Notes under the pieces: model-generated | Told to the model about the DNA's origin: nothing | The model's input: only the letters and a program-made list of their open reading frames with translations | Database searches by the model: none | Position numbers and translations under genes: made by a program | Source of the DNA: SZAS-7 sp964514655 | GTDB lineage: Bacteria; Chlamydiota; Chlamydiia; Chlamydiales; FEN-1388 | Reading direction: 5' to 3' | Length of the DNA: 64,000 nt | NCBI GenBank assembly: GCA_964514655.1 | Contig: CAZEQY010000002.1 | Coordinates: forward strand, 1 to 64,000 | Part shown: positions 34,337 to 42,407 of the stretch, piece after piece | Position numbering within the stretch: the first letter of the stretch is position 1 | Layout of the letters: every line of letters begins with the position of its first letter

Positions 34337-35500
34337 ATGAATGCAGTAGGTTTTGATTTTCCAATCGCTAGACTTCCGCAAGGACTCACAGAAAAAGAGA
34401 TCCTTGTCAGGCAAGATGTGTTATTTAGCGAGCTCTTACTAAATGTGCCAGAAGATTTTGTACGCGCAAAAGCTGCTGTAGGCAAGGCTCCGAAGATAAC
34501 TACACACAATAACTACGGTGTAACTCCTGCTCCTCAAACAAGAATACAGAGAAATGGAGATCACATTGAATTTGTTACTTCAGACCTTAAGATGCGCCGC
34601 GTTTCTGCCCGAAATTATACGGATGACAGACAGGTTTTTCCTGCCGAGCGACAGGCTGTATTTGCCGATGTAGGCGCAGTGTTGCCTAAAAAAAAGGGCT
34701 ATCAGTGTTTTGTAGTTGCTGATGGCTGTAACTGGGGTCCAAGGCCTAAAAAGGCTGCTGAAGTAGCAACTGAAACCTGCTTGAGCTACATTAGCAAGCA
34801 TATACCGAAGGAAACAACGACAAGAGCTGTAGCTGCAATTGGCCTAGAAGCACTTAAAGAGGCACAAAAAGAATTGGTCAGACTTGGAACAGAACAAGTG
34901 GGAGAAACTACAGTCACAATTGGCATTATCATCGATAGACGCTTGGTAGTCATTTCAGTAGGTGATGCAAAGGTCTTTTTATTGCGACGAGTCGCAAATC
35001 AAGCACTTCAGTGTTATGATGTGACGCATGACAGTAGGGCAACTGTCGATGCAAAAGACTGTGGTGGCCGCCTTGGTCCGCCGCGGGCTGATTGGCGCAA
35101 CTTACAAATTTCTGTTGTTCCATTAGAAGATGAAGATATCTATGTAGCAACAAGCGACGGCGCTCACGATAATCTTAATCCCCAATATCTAGGAACACCG
35201 CGCGCAGCAGGGTTTGCTGAGAAAGAGTGGAACGGCACTAAGGAAGAACATAGAAAATACTGTAGCGAAGTAATGTGCCGCAAAATGGCAGAACTTGTTG
35301 GCAAAAACCCAGAAAACATTGGTCCCACCATAATACAGGACATTGTATCGCTTACTGCAAAAACAAATGACTTCATGCTTGGAAATCCAACCAAGCCCAT
35401 GCCCTCAAATTACAAAGAGTACCCCGGAAAAGTTGACCATGTGCTTGTGTTAGATGGTGTCTTTAATTCTAAACTTGGCTCTTGGTTTTCAAAACAATAG
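34337..35500 (+). CDS. PP2C-like protein phosphatase
   Basis: The 387-residue protein has the PP2C fold from about residue 85. The first acidic motif is FVVADGCNWG near 127, followed by GETTVTIGIIIDRRLVVISV with GDAKVFLL, then the metal site TSDGAHDNL near 273, and a final VDHVLVL near 365 in place of the usual DN-x-T. The overall order fits PP2C serine/threonine phosphatases of the eukaryotic type, but several metal residues are altered, so activity is uncertain. There is no signal peptide. Together with the second phosphatase at 55334 and the kinases nearby it forms a set of host-like signalling proteins. Confidence 0.82.
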   Translation: MNAVGFDFPIARLPQGLTEKEILVRQDVLFSELLLNVPEDFVRAKAAVGKAPKITTHNNYGVTPAPQTRIQRNGDHIEFVTSDLKMRRVSARNYTDDRQVFPAERQAVFADVGAVLPKKKGYQCFVVADGCNWGPRPKKAAEVATETCLSYISKHIPKETTTRAVAAIGLEALKEAQKELVRLGTEQVGETTVTIGIIIDRRLVVISVGDAKVFLLRRVANQALQCYDVTHDSRATVDAKDCGGRLGPPRADWRNLQISVVPLEDEDIYVATSDGAHDNLNPQYLGTPRAAGFAEKEWNGTKEEHRKYCSEVMCRKMAELVGKNPENIGPTIIQDIVSLTAKTNDFMLGNPTKPMPSNYKEYPGKVDHVLVLDGVFNSKLGSWFSKQ

Positions 35501-35503
35501 CCT

Positions 35504-35917
35504 TTATTCGACTTTGTCATGATCGAGCGGATCGCAACTTGCCGCCTGCAAGAGATGAAAAAACCGCGGATAGATGGGCTTTGCTGCAATACCTTTTATA
35601 AAACTCGTTGCAAGTGAAAAGACTGAAGCAGATACCACTAAAGATGTACTGTATTTCATTCCCGACGCAAGTGTTCCTATGGTAAGCAGGGGGCTTAGCG
35701 ATGTAAGGCTGGCAAATAGTGGGCTGATTGATCGAGTTTTTTCAGCAAATTCAGAATCTATTGATTCTTCTAGCAGCTGGGCAAACATGCCGGCACTAAA
35801 GGACGCTACTGTAAAAACGCCCTTATAGTGACTATCATAGGTGCACTCTAATAAACCCCCAAAAGCTGCCCATACTAGCCCATTACAAATACTCGATTCT
35901 AAAAGTGTCGGTCCCAT
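35504..35917 (-). CDS. Hypothetical membrane protein, 137 aa
   Basis: I recognise no family. The protein has three to four hydrophobic segments (about residues 10-25, 35-50, 65-85 and 92-112) with short polar loops. That could place it in the bacterial or inclusion membrane. AAGGAA upstream supports the ATG. It faces the PP2C-like gene, ending three bases from that gene's stop. No partner is evident. Confidence 0.6.
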   Translation of the reverse strand: MGPTLLESSICNGLVWAAFGGLLECTYDSHYKGVFTVASFSAGMFAQLLEESIDSEFAEKTRSISPLFASLTSLSPLLTIGTLASGMKYSTSLVVSASVFSLATSFIKGIAAKPIYPRFFHLLQAASCDPLDHDKVE

Positions 35918-36022
35918 ACGTTTTTCCTTGTGTGTAAGGGCAAAGAGTATAGCCTATGGGGACGTATGAATAAACAAAAACGTTCTTATAAAAAATAGTT
36001 TGTGCTAGAGTGAGGTTTTAAG

Positions 36023-37093
36023 GTGGGACTCAAGAGTATGAATGACATTACCAACATGCCAGAAGATGCCTTGCAACGCTATTTGCAAGACAAGAAATTT
36101 CAACTTTCCGATGAAGAAAAGGTAGAGCTTGGCAAGCGCTGCCAGAGCGCGGCAAGTGGTGTTATTGGCGGGGGAAAGGATAGCTATATACGTAGTGCTG
36201 AAGATAAGCTAAGAACCTCTCAGGAAGAGTATGAAAATGACCTTAAAATACGAGAAGCCTCGGTACAAAAGATGGTAGAACACCTAAAGCCCAATCCATT
36301 TGAAGGGGTAGAAGACCTCATGATGAAGGTGCAACAAAGCCCGACATCTATACTTGAAGCACTCTATCAGTTAGTCAGCCCCCATGTAAAAGACGTTGCA
36401 GCTAAAAATACGCTCTTGCAGCTTTCGATGCACCCTACAATTGCTCGCTCAGTATCATCACATGTACTAAGAGAGGTACAAGAGGCTATAGATCCTACCG
36501 GCAATCCATCCGACTTAAAATCGGCATTAGAGGTTCTTTCGCCTCGACTTAGCCGCTTGAGTGAAGCTAAAGCTGATGAGGCTATAGTAACAGCTACCAA
36601 AAACGCTTTACATGAAGTTCAGGCAATTATCTACATGGTGCTAGGTGAAAATCCGGAGCTACCTGAGAGCTCTTTTGATATCGCAGGCCCGCTACTTAAG
36701 GCTATGTCAGAAGCCGAAAAATTTAAAAATAACCCAAAGCTAAAAAAGGATGTCGAAAACAACCTTACGGCTCTTAAAGCGCTTCAACTAAAGGTATTTG
36801 GAGCAAGACCCGGAATATATTTTGCCTGTGGCCAAGTGGTTAAGTGGGTAGAGAACAGCATAAAGCCAACACTCCTTACGAGCGTACAAAAAGACCATAT
36901 AGAAAAATGCGCAAGGGCTATACTAGAAACTGCTGTAGATAAGGGTATCACAGAAAAGCTTGTAAAGGCACTTACCATTATCGACGAGTTCTTGAAAAAT
37001 CCAAAAACGCAAATTAATCACGTTACCGAAAATGCTGGACCCTTACTAAAAGAAGCTATTGAGCTTACTAATCAGACCTTTTTTAGTGCCTAA
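36023..37093 (+). CDS. Hypothetical 356-aa helical protein
   Basis: I do not recognise this protein. It is alpha-helical and soluble, with a Met/Glu/Lys-rich start and several regular helix-turn units (for example LLQLSMHPTIARSVSSHVL, NNLTALKALQLKVFG and ALTIIDEFLKNPKT) that suggest a HEAT-like or bundle architecture. There is no signal peptide or transmembrane segment. The start could be the GTG at 36023 (GAGG seven bases before it) or the ATG at 36038. It precedes the NlpC gene by 52 bases. Confidence 0.7.
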   Translation: MGLKSMNDITNMPEDALQRYLQDKKFQLSDEEKVELGKRCQSAASGVIGGGKDSYIRSAEDKLRTSQEEYENDLKIREASVQKMVEHLKPNPFEGVEDLMMKVQQSPTSILEALYQLVSPHVKDVAAKNTLLQLSMHPTIARSVSSHVLREVQEAIDPTGNPSDLKSALEVLSPRLSRLSEAKADEAIVTATKNALHEVQAIIYMVLGENPELPESSFDIAGPLLKAMSEAEKFKNNPKLKKDVENNLTALKALQLKVFGARPGIYFACGQVVKWVENSIKPTLLTSVQKDHIEKCARAILETAVDKGITEKLVKALTIIDEFLKNPKTQINHVTENAGPLLKEAIELTNQTFFSA

Positions 37094-37145
37094 AATCGCA
37101 AATACCTTGTACATTTAGTCCCGTACTAATTTTATGAGGTAAAAT

Positions 37146-37979
37146 ATGATGTTTCTTTCGATCTTTGCGGGTCTATGCTGTATTAACACACCAAGTGCTG
37201 ACATGCGTGAAAAGGCATCCAGCGATTCTAAGGTTGTCTCTCAAGGCTATTATTCTGAACAAGTGCGTGTATTAGAAGAGTCTGGAGACTGGATACGAGT
37301 TCAAACAATAATAGATTCATACGAGGGATGGATTCCAAAAGATGTAACCACGTCATGCAAAGATAGCCCTCAGGATAGTGCTAAAGTTACAAGCGTTGCT
37401 GCACATCTTTATCACGTAAATGACACAGAGTATGGACCGCGGCTTACTCTACCTTTTGAAAGCACCCTAGAAGTACTTGACAAATCCCACCCGCGCTGGA
37501 TAAAAGTGCGATCAGTAGATGGCCAAGAGTGCTATATCCAAAGAGGGGATGTTACCTTCACAAATAGTCCAAAGAGCATACAAGAGGTACTTGTATTAAG
37601 CGAAAAATTTCTTAATCGCCCCTACACATGGGGAGGGCGCACAAGCTTTGGCTATGACTGCTCAGGCTTCACCCAAATGCTCTATCGCCAGATGGGACAT
37701 GCAATACCTCGCGATAGCAAAGATCAAATTACTCATACAGCCTTTATAGCGACATCTATTGAAGAGTTAGCTCCCGGCGACCTCATCTTTTGGGGTCTTG
37801 ATGAAAAAAGAATTCGCCACGTTGGTCTCTATCTTGGCAACGAAACCTTCATACATGCATCTGCAAGAGAAAGCATGCCATGGATACGAAAATCTAAGCT
37901 AAGTGATATAGAATGGGACGGCTCAGGAAAAGGCGAAGCGGGGTATGCCTATAGAGCCTTCAAGACGCTAAAGAAGTAA
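37146..37979 (+). CDS. NlpC/P60 family cysteine peptidase with SH3-like domains
   Basis: This is a peptidoglycan endopeptidase that cuts stem peptides. A short hydrophobic N-terminus may be an export signal. Two SH3-like bacterial domains follow (about residues 15-135), then the NlpC/P60 domain with catalytic Cys in YDCSGFTQMLYRQ near 170 and the essential His in RHVGLYLG near 225; FIHASARES follows. An NlpC of this kind is known in chlamydiae, where it trims septal peptidoglycan. GAGGT precedes the ATG. The acylphosphatase gene starts inside its stop codon, so the pair is translationally coupled. Confidence 0.93.
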   Translation: MMFLSIFAGLCCINTPSADMREKASSDSKVVSQGYYSEQVRVLEESGDWIRVQTIIDSYEGWIPKDVTTSCKDSPQDSAKVTSVAAHLYHVNDTEYGPRLTLPFESTLEVLDKSHPRWIKVRSVDGQECYIQRGDVTFTNSPKSIQEVLVLSEKFLNRPYTWGGRTSFGYDCSGFTQMLYRQMGHAIPRDSKDQITHTAFIATSIEELAPGDLIFWGLDEKRIRHVGLYLGNETFIHASARESMPWIRKSKLSDIEWDGSGKGEAGYAYRAFKTLKK

Positions 37980-38248
37980 TGCTTGTAAAGATCATATTTT
38001 CTGGCAAAGTGCAAGGCGTGGGCTTTCGCTATCGAACGCATGAGTACGCTCTTGCTCTTGGCATTACAGGCCAAGTCCGCAATACTATCGACGGGAGCGT
38101 GGAGCTCTATGCTCAAGGCTCCCCCGAGTCGATCCAGATGCTCAAGACAAAGCTTGTTAGCCACTTTGGCCAAAATATAAAGCAGATTGATTCTCAAGAA
38201 ATTAGTTCAAACACCACCTACAGCGACTTTCGGATATTGCCCTTTTAG
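37979..38248 (+). CDS. acyP: Acylphosphatase
   Basis: This small cytoplasmic enzyme hydrolyses acyl phosphates. The 89-residue sequence shows the signature GKVQGVGFRYRTHEYA with its phosphate-binding loop and catalytic Arg, and the catalytic Asn in VRNTIDGSVEL. The start ATG overlaps the TAA of nlpC (TAATG), so translation is coupled. Why these two are paired is unclear. The C-terminus SDFRILPF is normal for the family. Confidence 0.95.
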   Translation: MLVKIIFSGKVQGVGFRYRTHEYALALGITGQVRNTIDGSVELYAQGSPESIQMLKTKLVSHFGQNIKQIDSQEISSNTTYSDFRILPF

Positions 38249-38274
38249 AGTTTTTGTGCTATCCTCGCTGCCCC

Positions 38275-39540
38275 ATGATCTCTCCAGCCGCACAAATTGA
38301 CGCCATTGACTCACAGATAAGACAGCTTCGAAGCTCGATTCTGCATCATGCAGTGATTTATAATAAAATGGGCTTATGTAGACAGCTTGTAGAAGAGGGG
38401 CTTGCTACAACCCAAGATGATGCCTTAGATACACCCGTACATACGGCTATTCGAGTTAATAACGTGGCGGCGTTTGTTGTGCTACTACGCAGCGAACCCA
38501 ACCTTCTTAAGACAAATAAAGATGACGAAACACCATTTGAGCTTGCATGTAGGCTCGGTAATGTCCGCTGCCTGAGGCTGCTACTTCTTGCTCAGCCATC
38601 AATAGATCAACTTATACCACCTTCACGCAAGTATACAGCACTAGCTTCTCTTCCAAGACAACTACAAAAACTTGCTGCAAAATGCTGTTTTGCAACGCCT
38701 CCTGGGAGGCAATTTGTTTGCCAGTTTTCGAATAATCCCTACGACGATATTTCTACATGGGTGGATAATATTCGAATTGATGCGCAAGCCCTCAAATTTT
38801 CGCTTCCAGATTTTCACTGGTCAAATGTTCTTTATCATGTATTGGGTGATAAGGCTCTTAGCTATATTGAGAACCAGACTACTATCAATAACGGAAGCCA
38901 CATAGCTCATATGTATGTAGTTCTACTCTGGACATGGCGTATATTTTGGCAAAATGTGCCATCTACTCAAGAGTCGCTCTTTATTGGAATTGATAGAGCA
39001 ATTGGCAGTCTTTTGCGAGAAACATCGCCAAAATCGCTAGCTAGCAGGATAAAGCGAGGCAAAGAACCGGTTATCTTAAACACTGGAACAACCCGCCACT
39101 CACTCACTGTAGTCTTTATAAATTCCCTGATGTTCATTTGTAACCGTGGTAGAAGCCATGCTCCTCAAAAGTATATGCTTACTGCCTATAGAATTAGGAA
39201 GTGCACAGTCACTGAAAACCTAGTGGCTACTATCTTGAATTTTGTAGAAACTTCAGAGCTAGAAAAGGTATCAGAATTTCTATTTACCACCCTTCCTGCG
39301 GCCTTAGGCGCAAAAACTGACACCTTTTGTGAGGCAATTAATTCCCAATGTCAGCCAAAGGAGCTCTATAAGCCGATTTGTGTGGCTGCTAACTTTCGCC
39401 TTGCGGTACGTGCACTACTCTTAGCAGAGAGCAAAAAAGTGGGTGATGGATGGGATTTTGAAACGTCTATGCAGGTATATAAGCAGTACGTGACTTGCGC
39501 AAGAACAGTCACTTTACTGAGATACCACAAACCTATGTAG
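38275..39540 (+). CDS. Ankyrin-repeat protein with possible cysteine-protease-like C-terminus
   Basis: The 421-residue protein begins at the ATG at 38275; the frame from an upstream TTG has no support. Residues about 15-115 hold three ankyrin repeats (SILHHAVIYNKMGLCRQLV, TPVHTAIRVNNVAAFVVLL, TPFELACRLGNVRCLRLLL). The C-terminal half contains TTRHSLTVVFINSLMFICNR. That resembles the 'H...(I/V)CNRG' segment I have seen in ankyrin effectors of Legionella and chlamydiae with a papain-like protease fold; this is a recollection and needs checking. There is no signal peptide. The 3' end overlaps trmB by 27 bases, convergent. Confidence 0.72.
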   Translation: MISPAAQIDAIDSQIRQLRSSILHHAVIYNKMGLCRQLVEEGLATTQDDALDTPVHTAIRVNNVAAFVVLLRSEPNLLKTNKDDETPFELACRLGNVRCLRLLLLAQPSIDQLIPPSRKYTALASLPRQLQKLAAKCCFATPPGRQFVCQFSNNPYDDISTWVDNIRIDAQALKFSLPDFHWSNVLYHVLGDKALSYIENQTTINNGSHIAHMYVVLLWTWRIFWQNVPSTQESLFIGIDRAIGSLLRETSPKSLASRIKRGKEPVILNTGTTRHSLTVVFINSLMFICNRGRSHAPQKYMLTAYRIRKCTVTENLVATILNFVETSELEKVSEFLFTTLPAALGAKTDTFCEAINSQCQPKELYKPICVAANFRLAVRALLLAESKKVGDGWDFETSMQVYKQYVTCARTVTLLRYHKPM

Positions 39541-40188
39541 TCGAATGACCTTTTCTTGGCTTCTGAAGAGCGAGTCAAAGAATGAGGTTCCATAGCTTGC
39601 TGGAGCGACTTCGTAGTAGGGCTCACCAATAGGGCTTGAAAATCCTGGATTTTGGAGCATCTCACGAATCATTATTTTTGAATAGTCTTCGTTGTCAGTA
39701 ACTAGCGTTGCAACCCCTTGAGGCACTAGTATGCGGGTAAGTTCTGCTACAAATTCTTGTCGTATGAGGCGGTGCTTTGCATGGCGTCTTTTTGGCCAGG
39801 GATCTGGAAAATTAACAAAAATTTCACTCACCGAAGCAGTAGGAAAAAAGCGCTTAGTAAGCTCTACACCCTCGCAAAAGGCAAGTGCAAAGTTAGAAAG
39901 ATTGGCATTTTTTGCTCTAGCCCAGATCATCCGCGCGCGCTCAAAGTCCATCTCCACAGCAAGCCAGTTGCTTTGCGGGTCACTTTTTGCCTTTTCGACT
40001 ATCCAGGTGCCGTTGCCGCTGCAGTATTCAACCTTCACAGGCAGGTTTTGGCTAAAAAGCATCTGCCAGCCAGTAAAGATAAAGGGATCATCCGGAAGAG
40101 CCGGAGGCATAAACCAGACCCCATCGCTAATCATGATGCGCCGTTCTTGCCAAGTAAAAGGTATACGAAAATCTTTAGCTTTAATCAT
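39514..40188 (-). CDS. trmB: tRNA (guanine-N7-)-methyltransferase
   Basis: TrmB methylates G46 in the variable loop of tRNAs using S-adenosylmethionine. The diagnostic stretch NFPDPWPKRRHAKHRL is intact, with VEYCSGNGTWIVEKA as the cofactor-binding loop and VEMDFERARMIWARA after it. The length of 224 residues is normal. It reads away from the PrmA-like gene across a 35-base gap and overlaps the ankyrin gene end by 27 bases. Confidence 0.96.
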   Translation of the reverse strand: MIKAKDFRIPFTWQERRIMISDGVWFMPPALPDDPFIFTGWQMLFSQNLPVKVEYCSGNGTWIVEKAKSDPQSNWLAVEMDFERARMIWARAKNANLSNFALAFCEGVELTKRFFPTASVSEIFVNFPDPWPKRRHAKHRLIRQEFVAELTRILVPQGVATLVTDNEDYSKIMIREMLQNPGFSSPIGEPYYEVAPASYGTSFFDSLFRSQEKVIRLHRFVVSQ

Positions 40189-40223
40189 ATAAAGGGTACA
40201 ATGATACCCTAAAAATACAAATT

Positions 40224-40841
40224 ATGGAAGAAACAACTGAAATAGACTGGGTAAGCCAGTGGCAGAACCATGCATTTGGCTTTAAAGATGGCCTTGCGCA
40301 TATATGCTTTAAAGACCTTGGCTTGGATCATGAGGGGAGTGTCAAGCTTGCTCCAGGACCTGGCTTTGGAGACCTGTCGCATCCTACAACGCGCCTTGTG
40401 CTAAGCATGATGAGTAGTCATGTGCAAAATAAGCACGTTTTAGACCTAGGCTGCGGTAGTGGCATACTTACCCTATCAGCTCTTGCCTTTGGAGCTACCT
40501 ATGTTCTTGGCATTGATATTGACGATGCTGCTATCAACCACGCAACATATAATGCGGCTCTTAACGGCCTTGCACATAAGTGTCATTTTGGTAAAACCGA
40601 AGAGTTTTCGTCTGATGTTCTTGTAATGAATATGATACGAAGTGAGCAAAAAGAGGCCTATGAAAGCTTGCATCCGAGCGCTAAGAACTTTTCAGTTGCC
40701 ATAACATCCGGTATCTTGCAAGAAGAGCGCGAGCTCTACCTCAAGCAAACGCGCTCCTGGGGTCTTCACTGCCTTGAAGAGCGCAATCTAGATGGTTGGC
40801 TAGGCTTTAAACTGGTTCGCAAGTTTAGTAAAGAGGGCTAG
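40224..40841 (+). CDS. prmA: PrmA-like methyltransferase
   Basis: This is a class I SAM methyltransferase resembling ribosomal protein L11 methyltransferase. The cofactor motif VLDLGCGSGILTLSALAFGA and the following VLGIDIDDAAINHATYNAAL match PrmA closely. At 205 residues it is shorter than E. coli PrmA (about 290) and lacks most of the substrate-binding N-terminus. The usual NPP-like motif reads VMNMI. The target may therefore differ or the enzyme is simply reduced. It ends 42 bases inside the convergent gene. Confidence 0.85.
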   Translation: MEETTEIDWVSQWQNHAFGFKDGLAHICFKDLGLDHEGSVKLAPGPGFGDLSHPTTRLVLSMMSSHVQNKHVLDLGCGSGILTLSALAFGATYVLGIDIDDAAINHATYNAALNGLAHKCHFGKTEEFSSDVLVMNMIRSEQKEAYESLHPSAKNFSVAITSGILQEERELYLKQTRSWGLHCLEERNLDGWLGFKLVRKFSKEG

Positions 40842-41876
40842 ATCATCTGGATCAGGATCAGGATCAGGACACTTTTGCAGAATTGTGCCTGCAAGTGAAA
40901 GTGCGTGAATGGCCTCTTGTTTATTATCCATAGCAATCATGAGTTTGGAACAGTTTAAGCAAATTGAGGGAAAGTAGTCGTTAAAATTACCTTGATCTGT
41001 CTCAGCTTTGACATACTGCATGGCTTCTAGCATTAGTGGATGAAGCTCTTCCATCGTTTCTTTGCGCTCCGGATAGCGCAAGCAGGCAGCAACAAAGTTG
41101 CTTTTACCTACAGCGTGAAGAAATGGTTCAAAACGCTCAGGATGAGCAACCTTTAGCCTATGGGCTATTTGTGCATTTTCATACACCTCTTTAACGCGCT
41201 CACTTGGTGTAAAGCAGGCAAGTAAGTTGCAGATGCGCGACTGTTTTTGTGGATCATGCTTATAGCGCTCTAAGAGATTCTTTAGTAGTGCTAAAACGCC
41301 ATCTATATCGCCCGGATGTTCGCGTCTATAGAGATAGTGTGAGGTGTTGTAATCAAGCTCAAATTCTTCACTGTCTTTTACTTCTTGTGGGAGTTTGCTT
41401 AAAATTTCCCTTGCAATGCCTATTGTTACCTGAAAGAGGTCATTTGGCTCATGTGGAAGTGCCTTATATGCTTCTAGGTTTTGATAGCAGTGCTCTAGCC
41501 AGCGTATAGTGGTTGCTACTTCTAGCTGATCATCTAAAGAAAGCCCACGAATTTGCCTTTGAATTGCCTGAGGATCTACAGCACGAAGTTGCTGCTCAAA
41601 ATCAGACGGGATATTTTCTGGGCGAATTGCATCATCAATGCTTTTTGCCTGAAGAATTTGCCTAAAATGAGCTTCAGTAAAGCCAAGAGATGGAGGCGGT
41701 GTATCTTTGTAGGCAAGCAGTACAAATGAAATGCAATAGGCACGCTTTGCAATGTCGCGTTCCGCTATATCATAAAATGTCTTGCCATAGCGACAAATCG
41801 CTTTAGCTACTGCTGTACGGGGGGATTCAAGCTGAGTAGCGGCAATAAAATCGGCACCTGGTGGTTGAACTTGCAT
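40800..41876 (-). CDS. Hypothetical 358-aa helical protein with Pro-Asp tail
   Basis: I do not recognise a family. The protein is alpha-helical with TPR-like spacing in places (ICNLLACFTPSERVKEVYE; LMIAMDNKQEAIHALSLAG). There is no signal peptide. Near the end a hexamer DNA repeat encodes PDPDPDPDD, an unusual acidic tract. The 3' end overlaps the prmA-like gene by 42 bases. The Nudix gene lies 18 bases upstream on the same strand, so the two may share a transcript. Confidence 0.72.
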   Translation of the reverse strand: MQVQPPGADFIAATQLESPRTAVAKAICRYGKTFYDIAERDIAKRAYCISFVLLAYKDTPPPSLGFTEAHFRQILQAKSIDDAIRPENIPSDFEQQLRAVDPQAIQRQIRGLSLDDQLEVATTIRWLEHCYQNLEAYKALPHEPNDLFQVTIGIAREILSKLPQEVKDSEEFELDYNTSHYLYRREHPGDIDGVLALLKNLLERYKHDPQKQSRICNLLACFTPSERVKEVYENAQIAHRLKVAHPERFEPFLHAVGKSNFVAACLRYPERKETMEELHPLMLEAMQYVKAETDQGNFNDYFPSICLNCSKLMIAMDNKQEAIHALSLAGTILQKCPDPDPDPDDLALFTKLANQFKA

Positions 41877-41894
41877 AATAGCTCCATTTTCTAT

Positions 41895-42386
41895 TTAATT
41901 TACAGTAGGGTAGGCTATTTCAATGCATGGAGCTTCATCATCCATGAGCTCCATCTTGAGCGCTTCAGCTAAGCTCACCCAGACATAGTCTTTGTGTTCA
42001 GTTGGGTCTATGGTAATCGCACTTGAGCCGCTGTAGGCAGCTTCATACATATGGTACACATAGCTTACGTCATTTGTAATGTAGACAGTCTTTATATGAG
42101 TAACTGCTTCTGGATGCAAACTAATGCCTGTTTCTTCTCTTAGTTCACGCACGACTGCATTGAGAGGTGTTTCTTGCTTTTCGACCTTACCGCCAGGAAT
42201 ACCCCAGGTATTACCTTGGCTCTTGTTGTCTTGCCTGTGTAAAAAGAGGAATTTTCCATCCTTTTGCAAAAAGCATGCAGAAACTTCAACCACCGGCTTA
42301 AACCCACTTGGCCTCTCTGTATACACCACAGCAAACCCCGAATTTACATAAATAATCGTAAATAAAATGCTAATAATCTTTTTCAT
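41895..42386 (-). CDS. Nudix hydrolase with apparent signal peptide
   Basis: This is a 163-residue Nudix pyrophosphohydrolase. The Nudix box is complete: GGKVEKQETPLNAVVRELRE directly followed by ETGI, with Gly, Glu, Arg and the double Glu in place. It probably cleaves a nucleoside diphosphate derivative. Unusually, the N-terminus MKKIISILFTIIYVNSGFAV looks like a Sec signal, which would place the enzyme outside the cytoplasm. GAGGGT precedes the ATG. An ABC-F gene lies upstream on the same strand, 21 bases away. Confidence 0.9.
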   Translation of the reverse strand: MKKIISILFTIIYVNSGFAVVYTERPSGFKPVVEVSACFLQKDGKFLFLHRQDNKSQGNTWGIPGGKVEKQETPLNAVVRELREETGISLHPEAVTHIKTVYITNDVSYVYHMYEAAYSGSSAITIDPTEHKDYVWVSLAEALKMELMDDEAPCIEIAYPTVN

Positions 42387-42407
42387 AATACCCTCAAGTG
42401 TATAGGA

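Noticed and set aside
39731..40212. Long plus-strand frames opposite trmB
   Set aside because: They are shadows of trmB, whose motifs are unambiguous.
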